DNA of 35,349 nt from Bacteroidia bacterium (GCA_030427985.1 JAUIBH010000033.1:1-35349); one strand, 5' to 3'; shown: positions 9,279 through 18,057, counted from the first letter of the stretch. Notes: a model not told the origin generated them from the letters alone. Numbers and translations are program-made.

Positions 9279-10331
9279 GTGAATATACACCAAAAATACA
9301 TCCTCAGATGCATTGAGCTGGGCAAAAAAGGGCTAGGTTCAACCGCTCCCAATCCCATGGTGGGCTGTGTGATTGTTCACAACGAAAAAATTATTGGTGA
9401 AGGATTTACCAGTCCGTATGGCGGTCCCCATGCCGAGGTGAATGCCATCAATTCGGTGAAAGATAAGGGGTTATTGACTGAAGCCACGTTATATGTTACT
9501 CTGGAACCTTGTTCACATCATGGTAAAACACCACCTTGTGCAGATTTGATCATCAAACACCACATTCGAGAAGTTGTCATCGGAATAAAGGACCCGCATG
9601 ACAAGGTAGCCGGAAAAGGGATTAAAAAACTGGAAGCAGCAGGCTGCAATGTCACAGTGGGTGTTCTTGAGGATGAATGCCGAAACCATTTAAAGCGATT
9701 TTTAACCTTACAAGAAAAAAAGCGCCCATACATTATATTAAAGTGGGCCGAGACCGCAGATGGGTTTATCGCCCCAGACCCAAATCTAAGAAAATCTACC
9801 CCGGAACCTTTTTGGATCACCAACCCCTACTCCAAACAAATGGTACATCAGTGGCGGAGTCAGGAACAGGCTATTTTGGTGGGCACAAAAACGGTTTTGG
9901 AAGACAATCCCAAGTTGAATACTCGGGATTGGGCTGGAAAGAATCCTATCCGTGTAGTTTTGGACAAAGACCTAAAGATCGGTCCCCATTTTCATGTGAT
10001 GGACGGGACTGTCAGGACATTGGTTTTAACCCAAACCAAGGACCCCTCAAAATATGTGAATGGTGTGGATTACGAAGTAATTGATTTTACCCAAGCTGTT
10101 GCCGCCCAAGTTTGTAAAATATTGTACAGGCATTCAATCACCAGCGTACTTATTGAAGGAGGTTCACGGACGCTTCAAACTTTTGTTGATGAAGATCTAT
10201 GGGACGAAGCCCGAATTTTTAAGGCCCGGAAATTCTTTATGGAAGGTATTTCGGCACCTTATATTCAAGGAAAATTGCAGAGCGAACAATCCATTTTGTC
10301 TGACACTTTATCCATCTACACCCATGATTAA
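9279..10331 (+). CDS. ribD: Bifunctional riboflavin biosynthesis deaminase/reductase
   Basis: 350 residues from GTG 9279. RibD deaminates the GTP-derived pyrimidine and then reduces its ribose side chain (steps 2 and 3 of riboflavin synthesis). The deaminase domain shows the zinc site His51-Ala-Glu53 (GGPHAEVNA) and the pair Cys78 and Cys87 in EPCSHHGKTPPC. The reductase domain begins near residue 145 (RPYIILKWAETADGFIA) and contains VGTKTVLEDNPKLNTRDW and IEGGSRTLQTF. The open frame extends upstream to 9147, but the sequence NIHQKYILRCIELGKKGLGS is the normal family beginning, and the -7 box lies upstream of it. The end overlaps the HAD gene by eight bases. Confidence 0.94.
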   Translation: MNIHQKYILRCIELGKKGLGSTAPNPMVGCVIVHNEKIIGEGFTSPYGGPHAEVNAINSVKDKGLLTEATLYVTLEPCSHHGKTPPCADLIIKHHIREVVIGIKDPHDKVAGKGIKKLEAAGCNVTVGVLEDECRNHLKRFLTLQEKKRPYIILKWAETADGFIAPDPNLRKSTPEPFWITNPYSKQMVHQWRSQEQAILVGTKTVLEDNPKLNTRDWAGKNPIRVVLDKDLKIGPHFHVMDGTVRTLVLTQTKDPSKYVNGVDYEVIDFTQAVAAQVCKILYRHSITSVLIEGGSRTLQTFVDEDLWDEARIFKARKFFMEGISAPYIQGKLQSEQSILSDTLSIYTHD

Positions 10332-10926
10332 AAACATTATTCTGGATTTTGGCGATGTGCTCATCAATTTGGACAAACCTGCCACGGCTCGGGAAATGCT
10401 TAAATTTGGTTTTACAGGCATTACACCAGAACTGGATACGCTGTTCAAAGACTATGAAAAAGGATTTGTGGCCTCCGACCATTTTCTTGATAGGGTTTCA
10501 AATCAATTTCCGCAGGCCAACACAAACGATTTAATCAATGCTTGGAACGCCATTCTGTTAGATTTTCCAGAAAAACGATTGACTTTTCTTGAACGTTTGG
10601 TCAAAGAAAATGAATACCGATTGTTTCTCTTGAGCAACACCAATGACCTTCATATTGAATATGTAAAAGAGCAAATGGGGATGCAACGTTTCAATCGGTT
10701 TAAAAATGCCTTTGAGGTGTTTTATCTTTCTTACGAAATGGGCATGCGAAAACCAGACGCCGAAATTTTTGAATTTGTATTGGATCAAAATAAGCTACTT
10801 GCCCATGAAACCTTGTTTGTGGATGATGTAAAAGAAAACACCGATGCTGCTGCCAGTCTGGGGATTCACGTCTGGAACCTTCAGGTGGGGCAAGAAGATG
10901 TTACGCAATTAAATCAATTTCTATAA
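10324..10926 (+). CDS. HAD-family phosphatase, YihX-like
   Basis: 200 residues. HAD motifs: LDFGDVL with nucleophile Asp8, LLSNTN with Ser104, MRKPD with Lys143 and FVDDVKEN with Asp167/Asp168. The residue two after the nucleophile is Gly10 in place of the usual Asp; this is seen in the YihX-like subgroup, whose characterised member acts on glucose-1-phosphate. The substrate here is not known. The start ATG 10324 lies in the last codons of ribD and the next gene begins directly after the stop, so the three genes form an operon. The open frame extends upstream to 10081 but this overlaps ribD and has no family similarity. Confidence 0.88.
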   Translation: MIKNIILDFGDVLINLDKPATAREMLKFGFTGITPELDTLFKDYEKGFVASDHFLDRVSNQFPQANTNDLINAWNAILLDFPEKRLTFLERLVKENEYRLFLLSNTNDLHIEYVKEQMGMQRFNRFKNAFEVFYLSYEMGMRKPDAEIFEFVLDQNKLLAHETLFVDDVKENTDAAASLGIHVWNLQVGQEDVTQLNQFL

Positions 10927-11790
10927 ATGATAGCCCTGGCCCTTAGCATACTCAGTTCCACCCTGATTTTTGTGGTCTTTAAACTGTACGATGTGCACAA
11001 GGTGCAAACGCTATATGCCATTGTGGTTAACTATATTGTGGCCTGTACCACTGGCTTCTTTCTTTATGAAGGCTCTGTGGATATTAGTCAATTGGTGAAC
11101 AGTTCGTGGTTTTGGGGCCCAATTTTAATGGGAATGCTGTTTATCACCATCTTCAACCTTATGGCCAAAACCGCACAGGTGGCCGGAGTGTCTGTGGCCT
11201 CAGTGGCCACCAAAATGTCGTTGGTGATTCCAGTGGTTTTTGGGATATGGCTGTACGATGAAAGTTTAACATGGATTCAAGGAGTCGGCATTGTACTGGC
11301 ATTAGTGGCTGTGTACTTGGCTTCCTTAAAGGAAAAGCACATCACCATCAACAGAAAAACCTTCTTGCTCCCTTTTTTGGTATTCTTGGGTTCGGGGATT
11401 ATTGATACCAGTATCAAATATTTTGAGGAATTGCACCTCACGGATAAAGAGGTTCCCATTTTTTCATCCATGATTTTTGGTTGTGCCGCATTGTCGGGAC
11501 TTATCTTTATAGGTATACGTTCCAAAAACACCGCAATCAAAAGCAATTTTAAAAATGTTCTGGGAGGTATTGCTCTGGGTATTCCAAATTATTTTTCAAT
11601 CTACTTTATTATTCGCGCCTTGCGTTCGGATTTGTTGAGCAGTGCCGCCATCTTTACCTTAAACAATGTGGCCATAGTATTGTTTTCGACATTGATGGGC
11701 ATTTTACTTTTTAAAGAGCGGTTGAGCCTCAAAAATTGGGGTGGGGTGGCGCTGGCTGTTTTGAGCATCATATTGGTAGCACTGTTCTGA
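10927..11790 (+). CDS. EamA/DMT-superfamily transporter
   Basis: 287 residues, almost entirely hydrophobic, with about ten transmembrane segments arranged as two repeats of five. The halves end with IVLALVAVYLASL and ALAVLSIILVALF. Charged loops (KEKHITINRK, IRSKNTAIKSN) separate the segments. The second half has SAAIFTLNNVAIVLFSTLMG and LLFKERLSLKNW, typical of EamA domains. These proteins move small metabolites through the cytoplasmic membrane; the substrate cannot be told. The start codon abuts the stop of the HAD gene. A repeat-rich gap follows the gene. Confidence 0.85.
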   Translation: MIALALSILSSTLIFVVFKLYDVHKVQTLYAIVVNYIVACTTGFFLYEGSVDISQLVNSSWFWGPILMGMLFITIFNLMAKTAQVAGVSVASVATKMSLVIPVVFGIWLYDESLTWIQGVGIVLALVAVYLASLKEKHITINRKTFLLPFLVFLGSGIIDTSIKYFEELHLTDKEVPIFSSMIFGCAALSGLIFIGIRSKNTAIKSNFKNVLGGIALGIPNYFSIYFIIRALRSDLLSSAAIFTLNNVAIVLFSTLMGILLFKERLSLKNWGGVALAVLSIILVALF

Positions 11791-11860
11791 TTCCATTTGA
11801 CAATGGTCAATTATCAATGAGCAGCTTTCAAGAATCAAGTTCAAGAGCCAAGAAACAAGA

Positions 11861-11925
11861 AAAGAGAGCAAAGAGAAAAGACGCAAGAAGCTTCGTGTTC
11901 ATTCGTGAAATTTGAGTCAGTTGAC
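11861..11925 (-). repeat. CACGAAT/TCTTTTCTCTTTG repeat module, inverted copy
   Basis: Reverse complement of the 683-748 and 1249-1318 pattern: GTCTTTTCTCTTTGCTCTC preceded by CACGAAGCTTCTTGC and CACGAATG-type words. Confidence 0.65.
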
Positions 11926-11958
11926 GGAAAGCAGTAGGCAGTTGGCAAGTATCAAGTT

Positions 11959-12034
11959 CAAGTGAGATTCTTCACTCGCGTTGCTCGTTCAGAATGACAA
12001 TAGGCAATGAACGAATCTCCAAATCAACAAACCC
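11959..12034 (-). repeat. Composite repeat, copy 3 (inverted)
   Basis: In the minus-strand direction the modules follow the same order as 1055-1137: GTGAAGTGAAGGG, GTTTGTTGATTTGGAGATTCG, TTCATTGCCTATT, GTCATTCTGAACGAGCAACG, CGAGTGAAGAATCTCACTTG. Confidence 0.75.
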
Positions 12035-12126
12035 TTCACTTCACCTATCAACCATCAACAAAGTAACAAGTAGCCCAAAATCCAACCTTCCAATCATCTC
12101 AAACCAACTTCGGACCTTGGTCTTGG

Positions 12127-12204
<78 letters not shown>

Positions 12205-12231
12205 AAAATCCAACATATCAAAAGGAATCAA

Positions 12232-12239
12232 TAGTTTTG
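12232..12239 (+). promoter_or_regulatory. -7 box TAGTTTTG before the YigZ-family gene
   Basis: Matches TAnnTTTG and ends five bases before ATG 12245, leaving almost no leader. No -33 TTG at usual spacing. Confidence 0.45.
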
Positions 12240-12244
12240 TGCTG

Positions 12245-12856
12245 ATGCAAAAAAATGACGTCTACAAAACCATTGCCCGAGCTTCGGATGAAATCCTCTA
12301 TAAAGACCGAAAAAGTAAATTCTTTGCACAAGCCTTTCCCGTTGCTTCGGAAGATGAGGTAAAACCTATTATAGAGGAACTTCGAAAGAAACACCACACC
12401 GCCAATCATGTTTGCTATGCATGGCAACTGGGCATAAAAGACCATTCTTACCGTGCTAATGATGATGGGGAACCCAATAATTCGGCCGGGATGCCCATTT
12501 ATGGGCAAATTCAATCTTTTGACGTGACCAATGTCCTAATAACCGTTACCCGAATCTTTGGTGGTACTAAACTAGGAGTTGGTGGTTTGATTCAAGCCTA
12601 TCGCACTGCAGCTCAAATGGCACTGGAAAATACCAAGATTGTGGAACGGGTGATCGAGTCTCAATTTAAACTTCAATTTGAATATCCAGAGATGGATAAG
12701 GTGATGCGAACCATCAAGCAAAAAAACCTGAACATTTTTTCCCAAAAAATGGAAATGGACTGTGAGTTGGTTATTTCCGTAAGACTAAGTGAAACGGAAG
12801 AAGTTCAGCAATTGTTTAAGGAAATGCAGGATGTGGTTGTCTTAGCTATAGAATAG
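12245..12856 (+). CDS. YigZ/IMPACT family protein
   Basis: 203 residues from ATG 12245. The UPF0029/Impact N-terminal domain is clear: KSKFFAQAFPV, KKHHTANHVCYAWQLG, NDDGEPNNSAGMPIYGQI and TRIFGGTKLGVGGLIQAYR. A C-terminal ferredoxin-like domain (about 140-203, FEYPEMDKVMRTIKQ...) follows. IMPACT in eukaryotes regulates translation through GCN1; the bacterial role is not established. A GTG at 12239 is the start of the longer frame but overlaps the -7 box, so the ATG is preferred. The gene stands alone between the heptamer array and a convergent thioesterase gene. Confidence 0.92.
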   Translation: MQKNDVYKTIARASDEILYKDRKSKFFAQAFPVASEDEVKPIIEELRKKHHTANHVCYAWQLGIKDHSYRANDDGEPNNSAGMPIYGQIQSFDVTNVLITVTRIFGGTKLGVGGLIQAYRTAAQMALENTKIVERVIESQFKLQFEYPEMDKVMRTIKQKNLNIFSQKMEMDCELVISVRLSETEEVQQLFKEMQDVVVLAIE

Positions 12857-12923
12857 AACAAAGACCGCTTCGCTACTAGATACTGGACCAAAGACTGTCT
12901 TGTCTCTTGTCTCTAAAAAATCA

Positions 12924-13319
12924 TCAATCCAATTTTTCCAAAATATAATCAGGGCACTTCATCGGTTTATTTGTTTTTTTATCCATAAAGGCCAAAACCG
13001 TGTGTGCGGTGGCCAAGAGTTCTTTGGATTCATTATAAATCTTATAGTCAAACTCAATTTTTACCATGGGTCTATTTTTAAGTCGGGTTTCCACGGTAAT
13101 TAAATCATCATATAGTGCAGACTTTTTGTAATCTATATGCAACGATATTACGGGCAGCATCACTCCGTTGTCTTCCATGCTCTTGTAGGTGACTCCCAAT
13201 GCCCTTAACCATTCTACCCGGCCCATTTCCAAGTATTGTGCATAATTACCATGGTAAACTACCCCCATTTGGTCGGTTTCGGCATAACGCACACGAAAAG
13301 AATATGAATTTAGATCCAA
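12924..13319 (-). CDS. YbgC/4HBT-family acyl-CoA thioesterase
   Basis: 131 residues with the hot-dog fold of the 4-hydroxybenzoyl-CoA thioesterase family: RVRYAETDQMGVVYHGNYAQYLEMGR contains the conserved catalytic Asp (ETD) and the HGNY turn. The C-terminal half carries LITVETRLKNRPMVKIEFDY. These enzymes hydrolyse acyl-CoA thioesters; chain-length preference is not readable. The start is a TTG (codon 13317-13319), chosen because family similarity begins immediately (SYSFRVRYAETDQ) and there is no ATG before MGVVYHG. It converges with the YigZ gene and is divergent from dnaA. Confidence 0.88.
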   Translation of the reverse strand: MDLNSYSFRVRYAETDQMGVVYHGNYAQYLEMGRVEWLRALGVTYKSMEDNGVMLPVISLHIDYKKSALYDDLITVETRLKNRPMVKIEFDYKIYNESKELLATAHTVLAFMDKKTNKPMKCPDYILEKLD

Positions 13320-13521
13320 TTTTTAACTGAAAAATTATATATTTAATGTCTTGGTTGAAATACAGGCAACATGCGAAAAAAAAACAAAACATTCAATGAC
13401 AAATTGATTTTTTTTTTAAAAGATTTGTTCACATATTTGTCGCATCCAATAGGCATCTGTATACCCCCTGGATGTTTAATCTAAAACGTTAACCTAACCA
13501 ACAAAAACAAGGAAAAACTTC

Positions 13522-14946
13522 ATGAGTGTTACTGCTAATTCCGTATGGAACAACTGTTTGGCTTTTATCCAGGATAACATCCAACCGCAGGCATTCAAAA
13601 CGTGGTTTGAACCTATCAAGCCCATCAAGTTAACAGACAAAGCGCTCAGCATTCAAGTACCCAGTAAGTTTTTTTACGAGTGGCTTGAAGAGCATTATGT
13701 AAAGCTTTTAAAGGTGGCTTTGACCCGGGAATTGGGAAACAGTGCCAAACTTATCTATATTATAAAAATGGAAAACAAGTACGGGAACAAGGAACCCTTC
13801 ACGGAACAAATTCCTAGTTCTAACCGTACCGCAGTTGGGCCTCAAGAATTGGATGTGCCCATCACTTCCAAAAGTCCTGAGCTAAAAAACCCTTTTGTCA
13901 TTCCAGGGATTCGTAATATTAAAATTGAGTCCCAACTCAACCCCAATTATAATTTTGACAATTTTCTGGAAGGTGATTCCAACCGATTGGCGCGTTCCGC
14001 TGGAATGGCGGTCGCCAACAAACCGGGCGGAACATCCTTTAACCCACTATTGGTATTTGGTGGCGTTGGTTTGGGAAAAACCCACTTGGCACATGCCATT
14101 GGGGTGGAAATCAAGGACAAATATCCCGAAAAAACGGTGCTCTACATCTCTGCGGAGAAGTTCACCCAACAATATATAGAATCGGTAAAGAAGAATACCC
14201 GTAACGATTTTATCCACTTTTACCAGTTGATTGATGTGCTCATTATTGATGATGTGCAGTTCCTTTCTGGTAAATCTGGAACACAGGATGTATTCTTCCA
14301 TATCTTCAATCACTTGCATCAAAATGGCAAGCAGGTTATTTTAACCTCGGACAAAGCTCCGGTGGATATGCAGGATATTGAACAGCGATTGCTTTCCCGT
14401 TTCAAATGGGGACTTTCTGCCGAATTGCAGAGTCCGGATTATGAGACCCGTGTTTCCATCTTGAAGAACAAATTGTATCGCGATGGTGTGGAAATGCCTG
14501 AAGATATTATTGACCATGTGGCCAAGAACATCAAGACCAATATCCGTGAACTGGAAGGTGCCATTATTTCCTTGATTGCACAGTCTTCGTTCAACAAGCG
14601 AGAAGTTACTTTGGAATTGGCTCAACAAGTGGTGGAAAAATTTGTGAAGAACACCAAACGTGAGGTTTCCATAGACTACATTCAAAAAGTGGTTTCCGAC
14701 TATTTTGAAATGGATGTGGCCACCCTTCAATCCAAAACCAGAAAACGACATATTGTGCAGGCCAGACAGCTGGCCATGTTCTTTGCCAAAAAATTCACCA
14801 AGGCATCTTTGGCCAGTATCGGCTCACAAATTGGAAAGCGTGATCATGCTACCGTGCTTCATGCTTGCAAAACGGTGGACAATCTCGCTGAAACCGATAA
14901 GCAATTCAGAAAATATATTGAGGACCTCAACAAGAAGTTCTCCTAA
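13522..14946 (+). CDS. dnaA: Chromosomal replication initiator DnaA
   Basis: 474 residues. The domain I motif (VWNNCLAFIQDNIQPQAFKTWF) starts the protein. The AAA+ domain has Walker A GGVGLGKT (180-187) and Walker B IIDDVQF (Asp243/Asp244), followed by LTSDKAP and LLSRFKWG. The C-terminal DNA-binding domain ends with the DnaA signature GKRDHATVLHA (Asp441, His442 and Thr444 contact the DnaA box). It binds DnaA boxes and opens the origin. The 200 bases upstream have no evident cluster of TTATCCACA boxes, so the origin is not recognised here. A CATATTTG at 13432-13439 is a near -7 box that would give a leader of about 75 bases. The phosphatase and methyltransferase genes follow closely. Confidence 0.98.
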   Translation: MSVTANSVWNNCLAFIQDNIQPQAFKTWFEPIKPIKLTDKALSIQVPSKFFYEWLEEHYVKLLKVALTRELGNSAKLIYIIKMENKYGNKEPFTEQIPSSNRTAVGPQELDVPITSKSPELKNPFVIPGIRNIKIESQLNPNYNFDNFLEGDSNRLARSAGMAVANKPGGTSFNPLLVFGGVGLGKTHLAHAIGVEIKDKYPEKTVLYISAEKFTQQYIESVKKNTRNDFIHFYQLIDVLIIDDVQFLSGKSGTQDVFFHIFNHLHQNGKQVILTSDKAPVDMQDIEQRLLSRFKWGLSAELQSPDYETRVSILKNKLYRDGVEMPEDIIDHVAKNIKTNIRELEGAIISLIAQSSFNKREVTLELAQQVVEKFVKNTKREVSIDYIQKVVSDYFEMDVATLQSKTRKRHIVQARQLAMFFAKKFTKASLASIGSQIGKRDHATVLHACKTVDNLAETDKQFRKYIEDLNKKFS

Positions 14947-14960
14947 CCCCTCCCCTTTTG

Positions 14961-15413
14961 ATGAAAACCAAAGTTTTGATGGTCTGCTTGGGAAACATTT
15001 GCAGGTCGCCATTGGCCGAGGGCATCCTTCAATCCAAAGTGGATTCCGATTCCGTTTTTGTGGATTCAGCAGGCACAGCCGGGTATCATGTGGGAAATCC
15101 TCCCGATCCAAGATCGGTTGCTGTGGCTCAAAAATATGGTTTGGACATTAGTTTTCAAAAATGCAGACGGTTCTCCCAAACGGATTTTAAGGAATTTGAT
15201 TTCATCTATGTGATGGACCGAAATAATTTTTCGGACATCGCCAGTTTGGCCCAAAACCAGCAAGAGGCCGAAAAGGTAAAACTCTTGTTGAGCGAAGTGA
15301 ATGTCGGCATAAAAGAAGTTCCCGATCCCTACTATGGTGGTGAAGATGGATTTGAAGATGTGTATCAAATGATTGATTTGGCTTGTGAGGCAATTGCGAA
15401 AAAACTAAATTGA
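14961..15413 (+). CDS. Low-molecular-weight protein tyrosine phosphatase
   Basis: 150 residues. The P-loop CLGNICRSP (Cys9 to Arg15, CX5R-S) is at the N-terminus and the general acid is Asp122 in VPDPYYGG, the normal family layout. It removes phosphate from phosphotyrosine or related small phosphates; the partner is unknown. ATG 14961 is preferred to the TTG one codon earlier. It starts 14 bases after dnaA and ends four bases before the methyltransferase gene, indicating one transcript. Confidence 0.93.
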   Translation: MKTKVLMVCLGNICRSPLAEGILQSKVDSDSVFVDSAGTAGYHVGNPPDPRSVAVAQKYGLDISFQKCRRFSQTDFKEFDFIYVMDRNNFSDIASLAQNQQEAEKVKLLLSEVNVGIKEVPDPYYGGEDGFEDVYQMIDLACEAIAKKLN

Positions 15414-15417
15414 TCCC

Positions 15418-16158
15418 ATGGAAGAAACGCAGGAACAAGCGAAACCTGGTTTGGTGGTGGGCAAATTATACTTGATTCCCACTACATTGGGGGACAACGC
15501 TCCTTTGGAGGTTTTGCCCATTTCCCTAAAGGGAACCATTGAAAAAATTGACCACTATATTGTGGAAAACGAAAAGACGGCGCGGCGTTTCATCAAAAAA
15601 GTGAGCCCCAGCAAGCCACAGCCCAATCTACACATTCAAAGCTTGAACAAGTACACCAAGCCGGAGGTCATCCCTTCGTTTTTGGATCCCTGCATTCACG
15701 GGCATGACATGGGCGTTTTATCCGAAGCTGGATGTCCCGGTATTGCCGACCCCGGAGCTTCGGTGGTTCGGGTAGCCCACGAGAAGAGGATACAGGTGAT
15801 TCCACTTGTTGGCCCCTCCTCCATTTTAATGGCAATGATGTCCAGCGGAATGAACGGACAAAACTTTGCGTTCAACGGGTATTTGCCTATTGACAATAAA
15901 GAGCGCAAGGCCATGATAAAAAACTTGGAACACCTTTCCCGAGAAAAAGGTCAGTCCCAAATATTCATGGAAACCCCTTATAGAAACAACAAATTGCTCA
16001 AGGAACTCATAAAAACGCTCCACAAAAGCACTCGATTGTGTATTGCTTGTGACATCACCCTTCCTACCGAGTTCATCCAGACGAAGAGTGCCCATGAGTG
16101 GAGTGAGATCAATATCGATTTGGACAAAAGACCCACCATCTATATCATTCAGGCATAA
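15418..16158 (+). CDS. RsmI-like SAM-dependent methyltransferase
   Basis: 246 residues of the tetrapyrrole (corrin/porphyrin) methylase superfamily, closest to the RsmI group (16S rRNA C1402 2'-O-methylation). Visible motifs are GKLYLIPTTLGD, VLSEAGCPGIADPGASVVRVAH, IPLVGPSSILMAMMSSGMNGQ, FNGYLP and FMETPYRNNKLL, in the family order. The first dozen residues (MEETQEQAKPGL) look like a loose extension. The exact RNA target is uncertain because Bacteroidota carry more than one member of this family. It is the third gene of the dnaA run and ends at a bidirectional terminator. Confidence 0.85.
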   Translation: MEETQEQAKPGLVVGKLYLIPTTLGDNAPLEVLPISLKGTIEKIDHYIVENEKTARRFIKKVSPSKPQPNLHIQSLNKYTKPEVIPSFLDPCIHGHDMGVLSEAGCPGIADPGASVVRVAHEKRIQVIPLVGPSSILMAMMSSGMNGQNFAFNGYLPIDNKERKAMIKNLEHLSREKGQSQIFMETPYRNNKLLKELIKTLHKSTRLCIACDITLPTEFIQTKSAHEWSEINIDLDKRPTIYIIQA

Positions 16159-16159
16159 A

Positions 16160-16187
16160 AAAACCCAGAACTGAATTCTGGGTTTTT
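16160..16187. terminator. Bidirectional intrinsic terminator
   Basis: A perfect 10-bp stem AAACCCAGAA/TTCTGGGTTT with loop CTGAA. It is flanked by an A-run on the left and a T-run on the right, so it serves both the RsmI-like gene and the convergent transglycosylase-like gene. Confidence 0.9.
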
Positions 16188-16207
16188 AGCTAACTTTTAC
16201 CTTGCCA

Positions 16208-16852
16208 CTATATTTTAGGATTCTTCCGTTGTTGAATTTTGGAAGTATCGTATCCCGCGAATTTTTTCATGTAGTATGAAATGCTGCTGCCATAGGCATC
16301 GGCAACATCTTCTTGCCCGTAGGAACGCAAATACTTTTTCACATTTCCGGCCCCTGCCAAATGTGCCGCAGCCAAAATACCGGATTCGGTAATTTCAATG
16401 TTCCCAAAACGTTTTCCGCTAAAGCGTTTGATGTCCCGTCGCAAAATCCATTTGTTTCGGGCCACATTAATATCAAAGACTTTCTCTTGAAGTATGGGAT
16501 CGTTCAAAAAAGTATCTACATCATAAACCCCCATCAAATTTAGGGTACTTCCCCCAAACTGATATTTCCCCAAATAACCAAGCGTGTTCACTACGTGGTA
16601 TTTTCCTTGGGATTCTTTAAAAGCCAGGGCATCTTTAAACCCGTTATAGGCTTTTCCTAAAAAGGGAGGGGTGATTTGTGCTTCGCCAGAGATTACAATG
16701 GAATCCTTGGGAGCGGGCGTTTCAAAGTCCGTGGTCACCTTTAGTGCATCTGGAACTTCCACATCCACTTTTTTCATTACGGTGTACGTACCAAAACTTG
16801 TCAAAACTACAATCATGGCAAGATGTAGTATAAAACCTATCCATCTTTTCAT
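16208..16852 (-). CDS. Membrane-anchored lytic-transglycosylase-like protein
   Basis: 214 residues from ATG 16852 (MKRWIGFILHLAM). One N-terminal transmembrane anchor (about 5-27) is followed by a periplasmic part. The region FKESQGKYHVVNTLGYLGKYQFG (78-100) has a likely catalytic glutamate (Glu80) and a GKYQFG motif like those of lysozyme-fold transglycosylases, then SGILAAAHLAGAGNVKKYL, also typical of that fold. It may cleave peptidoglycan, but activity is inferred. The frame continues upstream to 16912, but the -7 box and palindrome lie there, so the shorter start is used. It neighbours mltG, which fits a cell-wall role. Confidence 0.78.
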   Translation of the reverse strand: MKRWIGFILHLAMIVVLTSFGTYTVMKKVDVEVPDALKVTTDFETPAPKDSIVISGEAQITPPFLGKAYNGFKDALAFKESQGKYHVVNTLGYLGKYQFGGSTLNLMGVYDVDTFLNDPILQEKVFDINVARNKWILRRDIKRFSGKRFGNIEITESGILAAAHLAGAGNVKKYLRSYGQEDVADAYGSSISYYMKKFAGYDTSKIQQRKNPKI

Positions 16853-16874
16853 AATGTTCACATTAGTGATCTCA

Positions 16875-16890
16875 ATACGTATATACGTAT
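16875..16890. promoter_or_regulatory. 16-bp perfect palindrome in the leader
   Basis: ATACGTATATACGTAT, a perfect palindrome of two ATACGTAT halves. It lies between the -7 box and the start codon of the transglycosylase-like gene and could be an operator. The binding protein is unknown. Confidence 0.45.
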
Positions 16891-16909
16891 CAAAAATCAA
16901 TTTGGCCGG

Positions 16910-16917
16910 CAAATATA
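16910..16917 (-). promoter_or_regulatory. -7 box TATATTTG for the transglycosylase-like gene
   Basis: On the minus strand this is an exact TAnnTTTG match, about 60 bases before ATG 16852. A TTG lies 25 bases further upstream, a little far for a -33 element. Confidence 0.5.
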
Positions 16918-17013
16918 GGGGGAGTTATGTTAACGGTTACCCCAAAGCTCCTAAGATTTTCTTAAATAAGGCCTAAAATCCGTTAAAGCGCTGAAAATTA
17001 ACGGTGAAGCGTA

Positions 17014-18057
17014 CTATCTCAGAACTTTTTGGGAATTCAACCATTGGATGTACTGTACCTTATTTCGGTTATGTTGCGCCAAGGTTTTGGCAAATTTATG
17101 GTACCCAAAGTTGGAGACATCGGCAACAAAATAGAGATAATCGTGTTTTTCTGGATTCAAAACCGCTTCTATGGATGAAATGTCGGGCATAGTGATTGGA
17201 CCAGGTGGAACGCCTGCATATTTATAGGTATTGTAGGGGGAATCCATCTCCAAATCGCGGTATAAAACCCGTTTAATGATTGTATCGTAATTGCCTGTTT
17301 GCTTTTTGATGGCGAAAATAACGGTGGGGTCTGCTTGAAGTAGTATACCTTTTCGTATTCGATTAAGGTATACGCCCGCCACACGGGGACGCTCATCTAC
17401 TTTTGCGGTTTCCTTTTGAACCACAGCCGCCAAGGCAATCACTTGGGAAGGGGTTAAGTCCAACTCTTTTGCTTTTTCCAACCGCTCATCATTCCAAAAT
17501 CTTTCATATTCCTTCAACATACGATCTCTGAACTCCTCTGCGTTGGTGTTCCAGAAGAATTCATAGGTATTAGGCAGATACATCCCCAGTTTGGTATCCT
17601 CATCAAATTTGGTTTCGTTCAAAAAACCAGGATCATTGAAGGCTTGCAACAATGAAATGCTATCCGCTTCTAGCTGTTCCGAGATACGTCCAGCCAACAA
17701 AGCCAATGATTCCTGATTATTAAAAGACACATTCACTGGAATATTGGCGCTGCGAAGGTTATTGATGATCTCATTGTTGTTCATCCCCTTCTTTATGGCA
17801 TATTTTCCCGCCTTAATATTGGTAATATAGCCTTTCCGTTGAGCAACGGCTTCAAAAGTGGACAAATCTTTCAACAAAGGCTCCAAAGAATCCTTAACTT
17901 CAGAAAAAGTAGCATCTGATTTTATGTACACAAAAGCCTCTTCATTATTAAACTGGGTGTTTGGACTAAAAATGGCACTATAAATCTGGTAGGCAATGAA
18001 TCCGCAAATCAAAAGCCCTAAAATTGCAGTTGCCCAAAGTACTTTCCTAAGATTCAT
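17014..18057 (-). CDS. mltG: Endolytic murein transglycosylase
   Basis: 347 residues of the YceG/MltG family. An N-terminal transmembrane anchor (about 6-29) is followed by a LysM-like region and the catalytic domain with VVQKETAKVDERPRVAGVYLNR (Glu216 is the probable catalytic acid), LLQADPTV and PPGPITMPDISSIEAVLNP. MltG cuts nascent glycan strands at the cytoplasmic membrane and sets strand length. The start overlaps the end of the RimJ-type gene by 11 bases, so they share a transcript with dapF. After the stop, a hairpin CCGTTAA/TTAACGG (16980-17004) may end the transcript. Confidence 0.94.
   Translation of the reverse strand: MNLRKVLWATAILGLLICGFIAYQIYSAIFSPNTQFNNEEAFVYIKSDATFSEVKDSLEPLLKDLSTFEAVAQRKGYITNIKAGKYAIKKGMNNNEIINNLRSANIPVNVSFNNQESLALLAGRISEQLEADSISLLQAFNDPGFLNETKFDEDTKLGMYLPNTYEFFWNTNAEEFRDRMLKEYERFWNDERLEKAKELDLTPSQVIALAAVVQKETAKVDERPRVAGVYLNRIRKGILLQADPTVIFAIKKQTGNYDTIIKRVLYRDLEMDSPYNTYKYAGVPPGPITMPDISSIEAVLNPEKHDYLYFVADVSNFGYHKFAKTLAQHNRNKVQYIQWLNSQKVLR

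Noticed and set aside
13320..13521. Replication origin upstream of dnaA
   Set aside because: No cluster of DnaA boxes was seen. In Bacteroidota the origin is not always next to dnaA.
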